Assembly: GCF_001517405.1 (NCBI RefSeq)
Contig: NZ_LN907827.1
Span: forward strand, 329,769 to 393,768
DNA: 64,000 nt
Direction: 5' to 3'
Origin: Duffyella gerundensis
GTDB lineage: Bacteria; Pseudomonadota; Gammaproteobacteria; Enterobacterales; Enterobacteriaceae
Shown here piece after piece: positions 42,040-52,262 of this stretch. The position numbers and the translations under genes are program-made. Every line of letters begins with the position of its first letter. The first letter of the stretch is position 1. The notes beneath the pieces were generated by a model, which had not been told where the DNA came from, ran no database searches, and was given only the letters and a program-made list of their open reading frames with translations.

Positions 42040-44178
42040 TCAGAACAGGCTGTGAACCGGTGGGGCGGGCGTCATTGTCGGGTTAAAGCAGGTGTCATAA
42101 TAGTGCTGAATGTCCAGCAGCCGTTTGCGATTACGGTGCATGCGGCGCAGGGTTAACAAGCCGTTGATGATGGTGCTGAGCACCAGCAATGACAACAGCA
42201 GCGTTGTGCCGATGTAGCGGCTCAGCGTTACCGCATCAGGTTCATTGTGCAGCGCGATATGCCGCGTGCCGTTAGCATCAACGGAAAGGTTAGTGATGAT
42301 ACCGGCAGCCTGGAACGGCGTATTCAACAGCATGCCTGCCAGCCGCTGCAGCTCATCCCACTGTTCTGGCGCATTGTAATCAAACAGAGAAACCGACGGC
42401 TGCGGCTGATTCACCAACTGACGACCTTCATCGCTGATGATCAGAAAGCCACCCGGCGGTGGGCTGTTCAGCGCTTCTGCCGCGCGGTGCGTTTCACGAT
42501 AGAAAAAGGTCGATGTCGCCGTATTGACCAGGTTCTCCAGTGCTTCGGCGCTGACCGGGCGTAACAGCACATTCATGCCATTGAGCGAGCCGGAGTTCGC
42601 GCGGCGCACCAGCGTATCCCAGTCTTTCGCATTACCGAGGTTAACCAACGCATTTTTGAGCCGCAGGCAGTCCTGCTGTTGGCTGCACAAATCCTGCGTT
42701 TTCATCACCACCTCGGAGAAATCATCCAGCAAAATCATGCCCGATTTCTGTATTGCAGAGGCGAGTTGCGGGTTGAGTTTGGGATCGGTGCTGGTTTCCG
42801 GGTGCAGCTGCTGATTCACGCTGTTCATCAAGGCGGCCGCTTTATCGATAATGTCAGACTGCGGCAGCGGCAATGGCGTGGCGGTATTCCAGTACATGGC
42901 GGAACAGTCGAACGGCATATAGGCGTAGGTGCGATTACCCTGATAGTTGGCGGGCACGGAGCACATACCGTTGCCGTTAACGTGCAGGCTGTCACCAATG
43001 TGCAGCGGCTGTTTTTCCAGGTCAGCTACCTGCGTCACCTTGATACTTTCGGTGCCCTTAAGCCAGGCCACGCTTAGCTTAACCGGCATGCTAAGCGGTA
43101 TCCAGGTGAGCAGTAGCGTCAGCACCACCAGCGAGCCAAACGCCAGCACGGCGTTCTTGCGCCAGCGCTGAATCGGAAAGTTACGCACTTCGTCCCGCAG
43201 AGAGAGATAGCGTCCCTGACGCACCACGTGGCGATTCAGATAGAGCTCAACCTCGGTGTTTTGTCCAAGATCGTGAGTCACATAGTTTTGCCAGTGGGCA
43301 GGGTAGATCAGATCAAAAGTGCCAAGTGAAATATTGCTCATCTGGCCCTGATTGGATTCACTGAACAGGCCCCAACGCTTTGGCGTGCCGCGAAAGCAGT
43401 GAATTTCACGGAAATCTTTTTCCGCTGGCCGACGGTATAAGAACCACAGGCTAACCAGAATCATGACTACGGCGGCGGTAATCAGTGCCGCCATCACGCT
43501 GACCGGTGCGGTTAACCCGAGAAACAGCAGCAGCAGCGCAACGCAGATGATCACCGCTTCGCGCGTGCCGTCAGGGCGGGTGAGCATATACTCTTCGTAG
43601 CTCTCCTTGCGCACGCTCAGCAACTCAATGTTATCGCTCTCTTCTTTACGAATCGAGGCATTGGTTGCCAGCGGCCGCACCAGCGGCGTCAACGCAGGCT
43701 GCTCAAACAGATAATTCACCAGCGAATGGCCATTCAGCGAAATCACCAACGGAATAGTGTCGGTTTTGATCAGCTCAACGTAGTTTTCATCGGCGATATA
43801 TTGTTCCCACAGCGGCGGCAGATGCACTTCAACGGCATCGAGATAGTAGCGCCATTTCTGCGGTTCATCGGTGGTTAATCCATAACGTGTGATTGATCGC
43901 GTGACCGGATAGACATTGTTGCTTTGGGCATTCAGCGTCAGGCGTTCGGGCGTAGTGCTGCTACCGGTAGGCAACAGGGTTTGCTGATTACGAGTGAGCG
44001 TATTGACGTAACGCTCGGCGGCAGCGCGCTCTTCCGACGTGAGTTTTCGATGAGGGGGTTTAATGAATGGCAGCGGTTTCGCCATAGGCGGACGATGCCG
44101 CATCGCGTACCAAAAGCCGGCACCTGCAAGGACCGAACACGCGAGCATCACAGCCACGATAATGATCAATGTGCTCAT
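42040..44178 (-). CDS. igaA: Intracellular growth attenuator IgaA
   Basis: 712 aa (E. coli YrfF 711). Membrane helices are at about 3-25, around 205-255, near 340-360 and close to the C-terminus (about 655-675), leaving a large periplasmic domain with four cysteines (GMCSVP, FDCSAMY, CSQQQDC). IgaA restrains the Rcs phosphorelay at the inner membrane and is essential where Rcs is intact. Sequence identity to E. coli is moderate, stronger in the periplasmic half. Divergent from nudE. Confidence 0.95.
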   Translation of the reverse strand: MSTLIIIVAVMLACSVLAGAGFWYAMRHRPPMAKPLPFIKPPHRKLTSEERAAAERYVNTLTRNQQTLLPTGSSTTPERLTLNAQSNNVYPVTRSITRYGLTTDEPQKWRYYLDAVEVHLPPLWEQYIADENYVELIKTDTIPLVISLNGHSLVNYLFEQPALTPLVRPLATNASIRKEESDNIELLSVRKESYEEYMLTRPDGTREAVIICVALLLLFLGLTAPVSVMAALITAAVVMILVSLWFLYRRPAEKDFREIHCFRGTPKRWGLFSESNQGQMSNISLGTFDLIYPAHWQNYVTHDLGQNTEVELYLNRHVVRQGRYLSLRDEVRNFPIQRWRKNAVLAFGSLVVLTLLLTWIPLSMPVKLSVAWLKGTESIKVTQVADLEKQPLHIGDSLHVNGNGMCSVPANYQGNRTYAYMPFDCSAMYWNTATPLPLPQSDIIDKAAALMNSVNQQLHPETSTDPKLNPQLASAIQKSGMILLDDFSEVVMKTQDLCSQQQDCLRLKNALVNLGNAKDWDTLVRRANSGSLNGMNVLLRPVSAEALENLVNTATSTFFYRETHRAAEALNSPPPGGFLIISDEGRQLVNQPQPSVSLFDYNAPEQWDELQRLAGMLLNTPFQAAGIITNLSVDANGTRHIALHNEPDAVTLSRYIGTTLLLSLLVLSTIINGLLTLRRMHRNRKRLLDIQHYYDTCFNPTMTPAPPVHSLF

Positions 44179-44563
44179 GGTTAGCTCAACCCCGCCAAAT
44201 TACTGCCTTCACTCTTAATGCCACTCCGATAATATGGTTAGACGGTCAATTTTGGCGGGAACAGACGCCTGAGGCAACCTGTGATTGCACGGGAATAACG
44301 CATAAAATCGGAAAATCAGGAGAGCATTATAAAAAGCCTTGCAAGGATCCTAACCGTCGAAAAGCCTATAAAATATAAGCATAATCCTATTTTAGCGGCG
44401 CATTATTGACATTGTCGTAAATTATTTAATCTGACACCAGCAGATTTGTTATAACGCGGTAATAAAAATCATGCAATGATTGGAATACCTGAATGGCTGA
44501 CGCACAATGTCAGGCTAAATAATACTCGGGGCAGTGTCAGAACGCTTTTTTTATGGGGTTGAT
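44179..44563. other. igaA-nudE divergent intergenic region
   Basis: 385 bp. The stretch 44370-44500 is AT-rich and contains TTGACA at 44406-44411, but no good -10 lies at the usual distance. It should carry both promoters. No small gene or RNA was recognised. Confidence 0.35.
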
Positions 44564-45130
44564 ATGAGTAAACCGTTACAGAAACCGACCATTCTCAACG
44601 TCGAGGCTGTTGCTCGTTCCCGCTTGTTTACCATTGAAGCGATCGATCTCGCCTTTAGTAATGGTGCGCGCCGGGTGTATGAGCGAATGAAACCCTCTGA
44701 ACGAGAAGCGGTGATGATTGTCCCGGTGATCGACGATCATCTCATCCTGATTCAGGAATATGCGGTGGGGCTGGAAACCTATGAACTGGGCTTTCCAAAA
44801 GGCCTGATCGATCCGGGTGAGACGCCTTTTGAAGCCGCAAATCGCGAGCTGAAAGAAGAGGCGGGGTTTGGTGCCCAATCGCTGCATCAGTTGGGCAAAC
44901 TCACTATGGCGCCCTCTTATTTTTCCAGCAAGATGAATATTGTGGTGGCGGAAGGCCTCTACGAAGAACGGCTGGAAGGCGACGAGCCTGAACCTTTGAT
45001 TGTGCATCGCTGGCCGCTGGCTAATCTGCTCGGGCTGCTTGAGCATCCTGACTTCCGCGAAGCGCGTAACGTTAGCGCGCTGTTTTTAGTGCGTGAGTGG
45101 CTGGTGAAGCAGGGCAGGCTGCAATACTGA
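44564..45130 (+). CDS. nudE: ADP compounds hydrolase NudE
   Basis: 188 aa (E. coli 186). Nudix hydrolase active on ADP-ribose, NADH and diadenosine polyphosphates. The Nudix box GLIDPGE...RELKEEAGF lies at about residues 82-104. The frame is open to a GTG at 44534; the ATG at 44564 is chosen for the E. coli-like MSKPLQKPTILNVE start and GGGG upstream. A shared terminator separates it from mrcA. Confidence 0.96.
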   Translation: MSKPLQKPTILNVEAVARSRLFTIEAIDLAFSNGARRVYERMKPSEREAVMIVPVIDDHLILIQEYAVGLETYELGFPKGLIDPGETPFEAANRELKEEAGFGAQSLHQLGKLTMAPSYFSSKMNIVVAEGLYEERLEGDEPEPLIVHRWPLANLLGLLEHPDFREARNVSALFLVREWLVKQGRLQY

Positions 45131-45155
45131 TTGCGAATGGATAATGCCAGACAGT

Positions 45156-45187
45156 AAAAAGGGCCGCTTACTAAGCGGCCCTTTTTT
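45156..45187. terminator. Bidirectional terminator between nudE and mrcA
   Basis: GGGCCGCTT 45161-45169, loop ACT, AAGCGGCCC 45173-45181, with five A on the left and six T on the right. Confidence 0.92.
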
Positions 45188-45211
45188 ATGCGTTGCGGTT
45201 AACCTGCATGA

Positions 45212-47767
45212 TCAGAACAGTTCATGGCTTTCACCATTGTCCATAATCTCGGTGCCAACATCGTGAACGGAATATTCGGTCGGCTGCGTGCCATCGATAA
45301 AATATTCCTGACGAGTATTGCCGCCGCCGTTGGCCAGTTTGCCGGTGCTACGATCGATAGTGACCGTTACCACGCCAAGCGGTGGCGTTAAGGGCTGTTC
45401 AGGCACGCCATCCAGCGCCGCCTTCATGTATTGATCCCAGGCAGGCTGTGCGCTTTTCGCGCCGCCTTCATAGCCCGATATCTGATCTTTCAACGCGCCC
45501 GAGGCGGTGGTGCGACCCAGGTTGCGACGCGCATCATCAAAACCGATCCACACCGAGGTGACCACGCCCGGACCGTAGCCAGAGAACCAGGCATCTTTCG
45601 AGCTGTTAGTGGTACCGGTTTTGCCGCCAATATCGTTGCGTTTTAAATCACGACCTGCGCGCCAGCCGGTGCCCAGCCAGCCCGGCTCGCCAAAGATATT
45701 GGAGTTCAACGCGCTTTTAATCAGGAAGGTCAGCGGCGTATTGATAACGTGCGGCGCGTACTCCTGCGTATTGCTCTGCAATGCCGGATCGCCACCTACC
45801 TGCTCAAGGGCCGGCTTCGGCACCGTTTGATTAGTGCCTGTTTGTGAAGTCGCGACGTTTTCAACGCTTTCCTGATTCAGGGCCAGCGCTTTTTGCGTTT
45901 CGCCATAAATTACCGGCAAATTACACTGTACGCAGGCGACTTTCGGCTTCACTTCAAATACTTTGCCGCCCTGTTCGTTTTCGATGCGGGTGATGAAGTA
46001 AGGATCGACGAGGAAGCCGCCGTTAGCCATTACCGCGTAACCACGTACCAGCTGCATTGGCGTAAACGAGGCCGCACCCAACGCCAGTGATTCGGTATGC
46101 ACGATGTTTTGTGCCGGGAAACCAAAGCGTTGCAGGTATTGCGCTGCATAGTCGACGCCCATCGCACGCATGGCGCGCACCATCACAACGTTTTTAGACT
46201 CGCCTAACCCCTGACGTAAACGGATTGGGCCATCGTAGCGTGCCGGGGAATTTTTCGGGCGCCAGTCAGAACCGGCACCGGCATCCCAGCGTGAAATCGG
46301 CACGTCATTGAGGATGGAAGCCAGGGTCAAACCGCGATCCATGGCGGCGGTATAAAGGAAAGGTTTGATGTTTGAACCCACCTGACGCAGTGCCTGGGTG
46401 ACGCGGTTAAACTTGCTCTGGTTAAAGTCAAAACCGCCGACCAGGGCGCGCACGGCACCGTCGTTGGGATCGAGCGAAATCAGCGCGGAGTTCACGTCAG
46501 GAACCTGTGCCAGCCACCATTCGTTATCAACCTGACGCACCCAAATTTGCTGACCAGGCTGAACGGCCTGCGTCACGCTTTTCGGCGTTGCGCCTTGCAG
46601 GTTGTCTGATTTGAACGGGCGCGCCCAGCGTACGCCGTTCAACGTCAGTGAAACGTTGCTGCCATCGCGCATCAACGCCGTGGCTTCCGTGCTGTTAGCT
46701 GACATTACCACCGCCGGAATCAGCGGGCCGTAAACCGGCGTAGCCTTCAACGTTTTCAGCACCTGCTCCTGACGCCATGCCGCTTCGCCTACCTTCCACA
46801 GCACCGCCTGCGGACCGCGATAGCCGTGGCGCATGTCGTAGTTCAGCACGTTGTCGCGCACTGACTGTTGAGCCGCCAGCTGCAGTCGGCGCGTGATGGT
46901 GGTATAGACTTTATAGCCGTCGTTATAGGCGCCATCGCCATAGCGTTTCACCATCTCCTGACGAACCATTTCGCTGACATAAGGCGCAGAGAAAGCGATT
47001 TCAGGGCCGTGATAGGTGGCTACCAGCGGCGTATTACGCGCTTCCTGATATTGATACTGATCGATGTAATGCTGATCGAGCATACGCGCCAGCACCACGT
47101 TGCGACGCGAGAGGGCGCGTTCGTGCGAGTAGAGCGGATTGAAGGTCGAGGGGGCTTTTGGCAAGCCGGCAATCATCGCCATTTCGCTCAGGCTCAGCTG
47201 ATCGATGTTCTTGCCAAAATAGACCTGCGCCGCTGCACCCACGCCGTAAGCACGATAACCAAGATAAATTTTGTTGAGATAGAGTTCGAGAATCTCATCC
47301 TTGGTTAACAGCTGTTCGATGCGGATTGCGAGGAACGCCTCTTTAATTTTGCGCATCAGCGTACGCTCAGGGCTAAGGAAAAAGTTCCTCGCCAGCTGCT
47401 GCGTAATGGTACTTGCACCCTGTGAAGCGTGGCCCGACACCAGCGCCACGCTGGCCGCACGGAAAATCCCGATAGGATCCACGCCGTGATGCTCATAGAA
47501 GCGGCTGTCTTCGGTGGCAATAAACGCTTTTACCAGCTCAGGTGGCATTTGTTGCAGCGTCAAAGGAACACGGCGTTTTTCACCGTACTGGGCAATCAAA
47601 TCGCCTTCTGCGCTGTAAATCTGCATCGGGGTTTGCAGCTTGATATCTTTCAGCGTGTTCACGTCCGGAAGCTGCGGCTCGATGTATTTGTAGAGACCAT
47701 AAATCGAGCCAGCTCCCAACAGCATGCAACATACCGCAAGGATTAAGAGATACTTTACGAACTTCAC
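45212..47767 (-). CDS. mrcA: Penicillin-binding protein 1A
   Basis: 851 aa (E. coli 850). Bifunctional peptidoglycan synthase anchored by one N-terminal helix (about 5-27). The GT51 glycosyltransferase motif FIATEDSRFYEHHGVDP carries the catalytic Glu. The transpeptidase has the SxxK serine in GSNIKPFLY, SKN in GESKNVVMVR and KTGTT near residue 720. An OB-like insert lies between the domains. Divergent from hofM across 121 bp. Confidence 0.98.
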   Translation of the reverse strand: MKFVKYLLILAVCCMLLGAGSIYGLYKYIEPQLPDVNTLKDIKLQTPMQIYSAEGDLIAQYGEKRRVPLTLQQMPPELVKAFIATEDSRFYEHHGVDPIGIFRAASVALVSGHASQGASTITQQLARNFFLSPERTLMRKIKEAFLAIRIEQLLTKDEILELYLNKIYLGYRAYGVGAAAQVYFGKNIDQLSLSEMAMIAGLPKAPSTFNPLYSHERALSRRNVVLARMLDQHYIDQYQYQEARNTPLVATYHGPEIAFSAPYVSEMVRQEMVKRYGDGAYNDGYKVYTTITRRLQLAAQQSVRDNVLNYDMRHGYRGPQAVLWKVGEAAWRQEQVLKTLKATPVYGPLIPAVVMSANSTEATALMRDGSNVSLTLNGVRWARPFKSDNLQGATPKSVTQAVQPGQQIWVRQVDNEWWLAQVPDVNSALISLDPNDGAVRALVGGFDFNQSKFNRVTQALRQVGSNIKPFLYTAAMDRGLTLASILNDVPISRWDAGAGSDWRPKNSPARYDGPIRLRQGLGESKNVVMVRAMRAMGVDYAAQYLQRFGFPAQNIVHTESLALGAASFTPMQLVRGYAVMANGGFLVDPYFITRIENEQGGKVFEVKPKVACVQCNLPVIYGETQKALALNQESVENVATSQTGTNQTVPKPALEQVGGDPALQSNTQEYAPHVINTPLTFLIKSALNSNIFGEPGWLGTGWRAGRDLKRNDIGGKTGTTNSSKDAWFSGYGPGVVTSVWIGFDDARRNLGRTTASGALKDQISGYEGGAKSAQPAWDQYMKAALDGVPEQPLTPPLGVVTVTIDRSTGKLANGGGNTRQEYFIDGTQPTEYSVHDVGTEIMDNGESHELF

Positions 47768-47888
47768 CTGAGATTTCCCATCTGTTGTCGTTTGGGCAGT
47801 TTATAAACAACCGCGCGGTAGTATAAAGGCAAGCCTGACGCTTTGATACGTCCTTTTCTTTCACCATGGACAGGGAGAACGCGCGAAA

Positions 47889-48707
47889 ATGGCTTTTCAG
47901 AAATGGCAAATTGGCCTGGATATTCACAATGGCCAGCTGTGTGCACTTGGCGTGCAACGCCGACGAAACGGATGGCAACTTCGTCACTGGTGGCATCATC
48001 CGCTGCCGCAAGATACGTTAAGACAGGGAGTGCTGCAATCCTCTCCCGAACTGCTCAGCGTGCTTACACGCTGGCGTAAAATGCTGCCGCGGCATTATAG
48101 GCTATGCGTGGGATTACCGCCGCAACTGGTGATGCAACGCCCACTGGCTCTGCCGCCGCAATCACTGCGCGAGCCCGATTTGGGGCGCTACATTCATGCT
48201 GCTGCGCGGCGTCTGTTTCCGCTGGAGCCAGAATCACTGACCCTCGATTACCGCCCTTTTTCAGATAAACCCAGTCAGCTCTGTGTGACCGCCGTGCGAC
48301 GCGATGTGCTGCAACAGTGGCAGAGCGTGTTAGCAGAGGCAGGAGTGCAGCCTGAAGTATTTGAGCTTTCATGGGCCGCCTTGCAGATGCTCGCCATGCT
48401 GCTCAAGCCACAGCCGGGCACCGTGCTGGTTCACCGGCTGCCCGATCAGTGGCTCTGGTATGCGCCGGGTGAACAGCAGCCTGCGTTTGGCTGCGCCGTC
48501 GCCGACGGTAGCGATCTCGCCCAGCTGCGGCTGCGTGCCTTTCCCGAGGCGCGTGCGCTATGGTACAGCAGCGATACAGGTGATGAGCCTGACAGGGTCA
48601 CACCGCTCAATCCTCTCCATGCATTGCAGCTGATGCAGCCCCCTTTGCCTGTGCAGCCTTCGCGGTTCGCTCTGGCATGCGGGCTGGCGCTCAGGCCGGA
48701 GGATTGA
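47889..48707 (+). CDS. hofM: HofM, PilM-like DNA-uptake protein
   Basis: 272 aa. N-terminal QKWQIGLDIHNGQLCALGVQ fits the actin-like PilM/HofM fold. First of five tightly packed genes (hofMNOPQ) related to type IV pilus assembly proteins PilMNOPQ, which in E. coli are needed to use DNA as a nutrient. hofN starts 2 nt after its stop. Sequence divergence from E. coli is larger than for neighbouring genes, as usual for this cluster. Confidence 0.9.
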   Translation: MAFQKWQIGLDIHNGQLCALGVQRRRNGWQLRHWWHHPLPQDTLRQGVLQSSPELLSVLTRWRKMLPRHYRLCVGLPPQLVMQRPLALPPQSLREPDLGRYIHAAARRLFPLEPESLTLDYRPFSDKPSQLCVTAVRRDVLQQWQSVLAEAGVQPEVFELSWAALQMLAMLLKPQPGTVLVHRLPDQWLWYAPGEQQPAFGCAVADGSDLAQLRLRAFPEARALWYSSDTGDEPDRVTPLNPLHALQLMQPPLPVQPSRFALACGLALRPED

Positions 48708-48709
48708 AC

Positions 48710-49255
48710 ATGGTATGGGTCAATCTGCTACCGTGGCGCGCGCGCCAGCAGCACCATATCTTGCGGCAGTCGATGGTGATTGCGCTGAGTGCCGGTGCGA
48801 TCGTAACGCTCATTGCCATGCTGCTGTTTATCTCCGCCCGCGATCGTCAGCAGCAGCTTCAGACAAACTCTGATGCGCTGATTGCTGCCAGCAAAGAGGC
48901 TGAACAACGGCTTCATCAGTTGCAGCAGGCGCTGGCGCTGCAACAGCAGCTCAATAACGCCTGGGCGCATTATCAGGCTCAGCAAAAGCTGGCGCAGCAA
49001 TGGCTCGATTTTTTTATGCACCTCGGCAGCCTGATGCCAAAGGCGCTGTGGTTAACCCAGTTGCAGCGCAATGCCGACACCTTAACCTTTGCCGGTCGAG
49101 GCTATGCCATGCAGGAGATAGCCGATTTTCGTCAGAGGCTGGCAGAGCAACCGTTGTTGTTACAGGTGAAGCTGGGCAGCGTGACGCGTCAGCCTGGCGG
49201 CGAGTTGAGCTTCAGGATCGATGCGCGCGTAAAGCAGGGGGTGAACGATGGATGA
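48710..49255 (+). CDS. hofN: HofN, PilN-like inner-membrane protein
   Basis: 181 aa. Starts MVWVNLLPWR, the PilN signature (cytoplasmic NLLPWR that contacts PilM), followed by one membrane helix at about 22-44 and a coiled coil rich in Gln and Leu (about 45-105). ATG at 48710 is chosen over 48677 because GGAGG precedes it and the family motif begins there. It overlaps hofO by 8 nt. Confidence 0.9.
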   Translation: MVWVNLLPWRARQQHHILRQSMVIALSAGAIVTLIAMLLFISARDRQQQLQTNSDALIAASKEAEQRLHQLQQALALQQQLNNAWAHYQAQQKLAQQWLDFFMHLGSLMPKALWLTQLQRNADTLTFAGRGYAMQEIADFRQRLAEQPLLLQVKLGSVTRQPGGELSFRIDARVKQGVNDG

Positions 49256-49760
49256 CGCACTGATTCGTTGGCAGCGCCTGTCGGGCTGGAGTCGTATATT
49301 GCTGCTGCTTCTGATTGCGCTTGGCTATGCGCTGATATGGCTGCAAATGGCATTACAGCCGCGATGGCAACGTATCGAACAGCTACAGCAGTCGTTAACG
49401 CAGCAGACAGACAGCTATCAGCAGCGTCTGCAACGTTTGCAGCAGCAGTTACCGCTTGCACAGGTTACCGCTGACACGCTCCGGTTACAGACGGCGCTTG
49501 CCGCCCTGAAAACAGACAGTGCGCCCGCTTTTGATCTTACCGCACTGTTAGAAAACAGCGGCGGCACGCTGGAAAAATGGACGCCACAGCAGGATGGTGC
49601 GGAGCTGACTCTTCAACTGGAGTGGTCACAGCTGCTGCGCCTGTACCACTGGCTGCTGGCGCGGCCAGTATCGCGTCTTCCTGGTCGATTGGATCTCAAG
49701 CCACAGGACGATCGACTGTCGGCCACGTTCTGGTGGACGGAGCCGCATGATGAAACATAA
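49248..49760 (+). CDS. hofO: HofO, PilO-like inner-membrane protein
   Basis: 170 aa with one membrane helix at about 16-35, a Gln-rich coiled coil at about 38-75 and a small C-terminal domain: the PilO layout. Overlaps hofN by 8 nt and hofP by 14 nt, so translation is probably coupled. Assigned by architecture and gene order more than by sequence. Confidence 0.87.
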   Translation: MDDALIRWQRLSGWSRILLLLLIALGYALIWLQMALQPRWQRIEQLQQSLTQQTDSYQQRLQRLQQQLPLAQVTADTLRLQTALAALKTDSAPAFDLTALLENSGGTLEKWTPQQDGAELTLQLEWSQLLRLYHWLLARPVSRLPGRLDLKPQDDRLSATFWWTEPHDET

Positions 49761-50076
49761 ATGCTGGCTTTTACTGTGGTTGTTAAGTGGTTTTGGCTTT
49801 GGCCGCGATCCCTTCCAACCGCCGATAACTACGCCATGTCTCGTTAGCGTGCCTTCGCTACAGGGTTGGCAGCTCAAAGGCATCATTGGCAACGGCACAC
49901 GATATATCGCCTGGATGCATGAGGATAAAGGCCGGGTTGTTGCGGTCATGCGCGAGCAGCCTTTTCCGCTACGCGAATGGCAGATAGACAGCTTTGAACC
50001 CGAGGCGGTAACGCTGTCAGCACCGGACAGCTGCCATCCGCAACAGACGATACTGCGATTAAAGGAGCAAGCATGA
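49747..50076 (+). CDS. hofP: HofP, PilP-like protein
   Basis: 109 aa with a signal-peptide-like start (MMKHKCWLLLWLLSGFGFG) then RDPFQPP, the motif found at the start of mature PilP/GspC-type proteins. The lipoprotein nature of PilP is not obvious here. Two adjacent ATGs (49747, 49750) are possible starts. The stop overlaps hofQ as ATGA. Confidence 0.86.
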   Translation: MMKHKCWLLLWLLSGFGFGRDPFQPPITTPCLVSVPSLQGWQLKGIIGNGTRYIAWMHEDKGRVVAVMREQPFPLREWQIDSFEPEAVTLSAPDSCHPQQTILRLKEQA

Positions 50077-51326
50077 CGGCTAAATGGACAGTGGCGTTTT
50101 TACTTATCCTCTTCAGTGCGGCGTTGCGGGCCGAAGATAAAAAACTGACGATCTCTTTTGATGAGACGCCGATTGAACGTGTGTTACAGGCGCTGGCGGA
50201 GTTTCAGCAGCTCAATCTGATGGTGGCACCTGGCGTTACTGGCCAGCTTTCACTGCGCCTGCATGATGTTCCCTGGCAGCAGGCGCTGGAGCTGGTGGCA
50301 CGCATGGGGCGTTTGACGATTGAAACCGAAGGCAATGTGCTGGTGGCTTATCCAGAAAGCTGGCTGCATCAGCAGCAGCTTCAGGCCCAACAGCAGCGCG
50401 AAGACCAGCTGCAACAGCAGGCGCTGACGACACGCAACGTTATGCTGCGCTATGCCGACGCCGCAACCGTTCACGGCAGCCTGCTGGCAGAGCGTGCAAC
50501 GCTGTTGAGCCCGCGCGGCAGTGCTACGGTGGATAGCCGTACTAACGCCATTTTGCTGCGTGATGTGCCCGCTAATATTAAAGAGGCCGAGCGCTGGATT
50601 CAGGCACTGGATACGCCACTGGAACAGATTGAGCTTTCGGCGCAGATCGTGACCATCAGTGAAGATCACCTGCGCGAGTTGGGCGTAAAGTGGGGATGGC
50701 AAGGCGATGACGCGATCGAGAAGGCGCTGCGTAACCCGCAACTCGGCATCGATCTTGGCGTGGCCAACCCGGCGATTACCGCGGGGCTGACGCTGGGGCG
50801 TCTCAATGGGCAGTTGCTTAACCTGGAGCTCAGCGCACTGGAGCAGGAAAATCAGATCGATATTATCGCCAGTCCGCGTCTGTTCACCTCGCATCAACAG
50901 CCCGCCAGCATCAAGCAAGGCACCGAGATTCCCTATGAAGTCTCTAACGGAAACAACGGTGCCACCACCATTGAGTTCAAGGAAGCAGTACTGGGCATGG
51001 AAGTTACGCCCTCTGTTCAGGGCAATGGCCGCATTTTGCTGAAACTACGGCTGAGCCAGAATGTACCGGGCCGCAATCTTCACAGTGGCGACACGGAAAT
51101 TCTGACCATTGATAAGCAGGAGATAGAAACTCAGGTCATGCTAAAAGATGGTCAGACGCTGGCGTTAGGCGGCATCTTTCAACAGCAACGCGCCAGCGGA
51201 CGTAATAAAGTGCCGTTGTTGGGAGATATTCCCGTGCTGGGTGCGCTGTTTCGCTATGATATTCAGGAACAAAAACGCCGCGAGCTGGTTATTTTTATTA
51301 CGCCTCGTCTGGTACGAGAAGAGTGA
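50073..51326 (+). CDS. hofQ: HofQ secretin (outer-membrane DNA-uptake porin)
   Basis: 417 aa (E. coli 412). Signal peptide about 1-20, an STN-like N0 domain (LTISFDETPIERVLQALAEF start), N1-type domains, and a C-terminal secretin channel domain with VPLLGDIPVLGALFR and a final ELVIFITPRLV. Homologue of PilQ/ComE, through which DNA crosses the outer membrane. Last gene of the cluster. Confidence 0.94.
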   Translation: MTAKWTVAFLLILFSAALRAEDKKLTISFDETPIERVLQALAEFQQLNLMVAPGVTGQLSLRLHDVPWQQALELVARMGRLTIETEGNVLVAYPESWLHQQQLQAQQQREDQLQQQALTTRNVMLRYADAATVHGSLLAERATLLSPRGSATVDSRTNAILLRDVPANIKEAERWIQALDTPLEQIELSAQIVTISEDHLRELGVKWGWQGDDAIEKALRNPQLGIDLGVANPAITAGLTLGRLNGQLLNLELSALEQENQIDIIASPRLFTSHQQPASIKQGTEIPYEVSNGNNGATTIEFKEAVLGMEVTPSVQGNGRILLKLRLSQNVPGRNLHSGDTEILTIDKQEIETQVMLKDGQTLALGGIFQQQRASGRNKVPLLGDIPVLGALFRYDIQEQKRRELVIFITPRLVREE

Positions 51327-51346
51327 ACACATGAGGCGTTTTTTTT
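51300..51346 (+). terminator. Possible terminator overlapping the hofQ stop
   Basis: ACGCCTC 51300-51306 (inside hofQ) pairs with GAGGCGT 51333-51339, followed by a run of T to 51346. The 26-nt loop makes it a weak structure. Confidence 0.4.
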
Positions 51347-51701
51347 CCTCTGAAAGGCATATGCGTTTGACGCAAGACCAGAATTAGCTTACAAGGTTTA
51401 GCGATTTTAAATATGTAGCCAGAATCTCTGTTTGGAAAAGTAGGCGTTATGCCGCTTTTTTTATGCGTAACCGCATGGCAAATAATCTGATTTGGCTCGC
51501 TAACCTGTGCGGACTGAAAGGCGCCTGAACGGTTGCTGGTTGCCGTGGCAATTTATTCGGTTGCCAAACGGCCTTTAGTGTTGAGATAATTTTTTATCTG
51601 ACTCTTGCACTAACGCTCATGAGGTTTCAGTTCATGTCCCGCCAGCAGAGAGATGCTGAACGCGGGGTATCATCAACGAATTTCTTAGTAATACCGAAAA
51701 A
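51347..51701 (+). other. aroK upstream region
   Basis: About 355 bp before aroK. It includes an AT-rich tract around 51590-51600 and should hold the aroKB-damX-dam promoter; I cannot assign one firmly. No clear Shine-Dalgarno sequence precedes the aroK ATG. An overlapping short frame starting ATGTCCCGCCAG at 51634 runs out of frame into aroK and is not called. Confidence 0.35.
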
Positions 51702-52223
51702 ATGGCAGAGAAACGCAATATCTTTCTGGTTGGGCCTATGGGTGCCGGCAAAAGCACTATTGGTCGTCAGTTAGCTCAGCAACTCAACATGGAATTTTAC
51801 GATTCCGATCAAGAAATTGAGCGACGTACCGGAGCGGATGTGGGCTGGGTGTTCGACGTCGAAGGCGAAGCTGGCTTTCGCGATCGTGAAGAAAAGATCA
51901 TCAATGAATTAACGGAGAAGCAGGGTATCGTCCTGGCGACCGGTGGTGGATCTGTAAAATCACGTGAAACCCGCAATCGCCTCTCGGCGCGTGGCGTTGT
52001 TGTTTATCTTGAGACGACGATCGAAAAACAGTTAGCCCGCACACAGCGTGATAAAAAGCGTCCGTTGCTGCAGGTTGACGAGCCGCCGCGTGAGGTGCTC
52101 GAAGCGTTGGCTGACGAACGCAATCCTCTTTATGAAGAGATTGCTGATGTCACGATTCGCACTGACGATCAGAGCGCTAAAGTTGTGGCAAACCAAATCA
52201 TCGCTACTCTGGAAAAAAACTGA
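51702..52223 (+). CDS. aroK: Shikimate kinase I
   Basis: 173 aa, the same as E. coli. Phosphorylates shikimate at the 3-hydroxyl with ATP. P-loop GPMGAGKST is at residues 11-19, the shikimate-binding [11 protein letters not shown] begins at about 34, and [11 protein letters not shown] is at about residues 79-89. The start gives the family N-terminus [11 protein letters not shown]. It leads the aroK-aroB-damX-dam-rpe-gph-trpS gene string. Confidence 0.98.
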   Translation: MAEKRNIFLVGPMGAGKSTIGRQLAQQLNMEFYDSDQEIERRTGADVGWVFDVEGEAGFRDREEKIINELTEKQGIVLATGGGSVKSRETRNRLSARGVVVYLETTIEKQLARTQRDKKRPLLQVDEPPREVLEALADERNPLYEEIADVTIRTDDQSAKVVANQIIATLEKN

Positions 52224-52262
52224 TTCAGCCCGTCAGGGCATAGCAAAAGGTTATACAGCGTC

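Noticed and set aside
44370..44500. Small RNA gene in the AT-rich igaA-nudE gap
   Set aside because: No promoter followed by a hairpin and T-run was found on either strand.
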